From: Kappaphycus alvarezii
Taxonomy: Eukaryota; Rhodophyta; Florideophyceae; Gigartinales; Solieriaceae
Reading direction: 5' to 3'
Assembly (NCBI GenBank): GCA_002205965.3
Contig: NADL03000104.1
Span: 1-64,000 of the forward strand
Length of the DNA: 64,000 bases
The notes under the pieces were generated by a model. It made no database searches and was not told where the DNA came from. It was given only the letters and a program-made list of their open reading frames with translations. The position numbers and the translations under genes were made by a program. This document shows positions 63,931-64,000 of the stretch, piece after piece. The stretch's first letter is position 1. Every line of letters starts with the position of its first letter.

Positions 63931-64000
63931 GGAAGAAACTTTAGTCACAAAAAACTGCTCACACCAATAATAATCTCATGGTTGTCTCAAGATCTCTAGG

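Noticed and set aside
1..64000. CRISPR arrays, tRNA or rRNA genes, bacterial operons
   Set aside because: I looked for regular spaced repeats, cloverleaf-like segments and rRNA-like blocks and found none. The element types are eukaryotic.

Overview
This window looks like repeat-rich nuclear DNA of a eukaryote. It holds long-terminal-repeat (LTR) retrotransposons with polypurine tracts and tRNA primer sites, a PIF/Harbinger DNA transposon with a TTA target duplication, and many 5'-truncated non-LTR (LINE-type) retrotransposon ends. Only one locus, a secreted cysteine- and glycine-rich protein at 9620-10351, looks like a host gene. The LINE type (reverse transcriptase followed by a C-terminal nuclease-like domain), the plant-transposon-type Harbinger transposase and the near absence of introns would fit a seaweed-type red alga. 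Other algae or oomycetes cannot be excluded from sequence alone.

Layout. 1-816 is the end of a long dispersed repeat (family D), seen again at 53643-54450. 1433-5903 is Copia-1, a decayed Ty1/copia element on the minus strand with 340-bp LTRs. 5904-9480 holds retroelement tails. 9497-10351 is the host gene with a TATA box. 10658-12866 is a cluster of LINE tails, an acidic-protein family copy and an inverted reverse transcriptase fragment. 12868-14374 is a larger LINE fragment with a 5' inversion; Copia-2 (14375-19412) has split it, and its 3' end resumes at 19413. 19650-22180 carries further tails and a second acidic-protein copy. 22261-24351 is an inverted-repeat-bounded block containing a LINE reverse transcriptase pseudogene. 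24352-26230 is a Gypsy gag-protease relic. 26571-27370 is a decayed paralogue of the secreted protein. 27560-33440 is Gypsy-1, an apparently intact and very recent Ty3/gypsy chromovirus on the minus strand.

33441-42100 is mostly non-coding, with scattered LINE tails. 42170-46340 is a decayed second Gypsy relic on the minus strand. 46341-50071 is AT-rich with no gene seen. 50072-53359 is a Harbinger element inserted next to family D. 54451-64000 is non-coding DNA with more retroelement tails, including an informative LINE C-terminus at 60300-60766.

The most interesting signals are: (i) two tandem RNA hairpins in the Gypsy-1 leader with an identical 13-nt loop and fully covarying bulged stems; (ii) a swarm of truncated LINE-like ends whose last codons are conserved and whose different 3' untranslated families end in related TAAA...CACCC...CCCC motifs; (iii) the secreted repeat protein, whose Asp-to-Asn drift runs along three 58-residue repeats, and its broken paralogue; and (iv) two unclassified multicopy coding-like families (the GGWKPVAPASLGD family and the acidic-ORF family). 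All calls come from reading the sequence. No database search was run.
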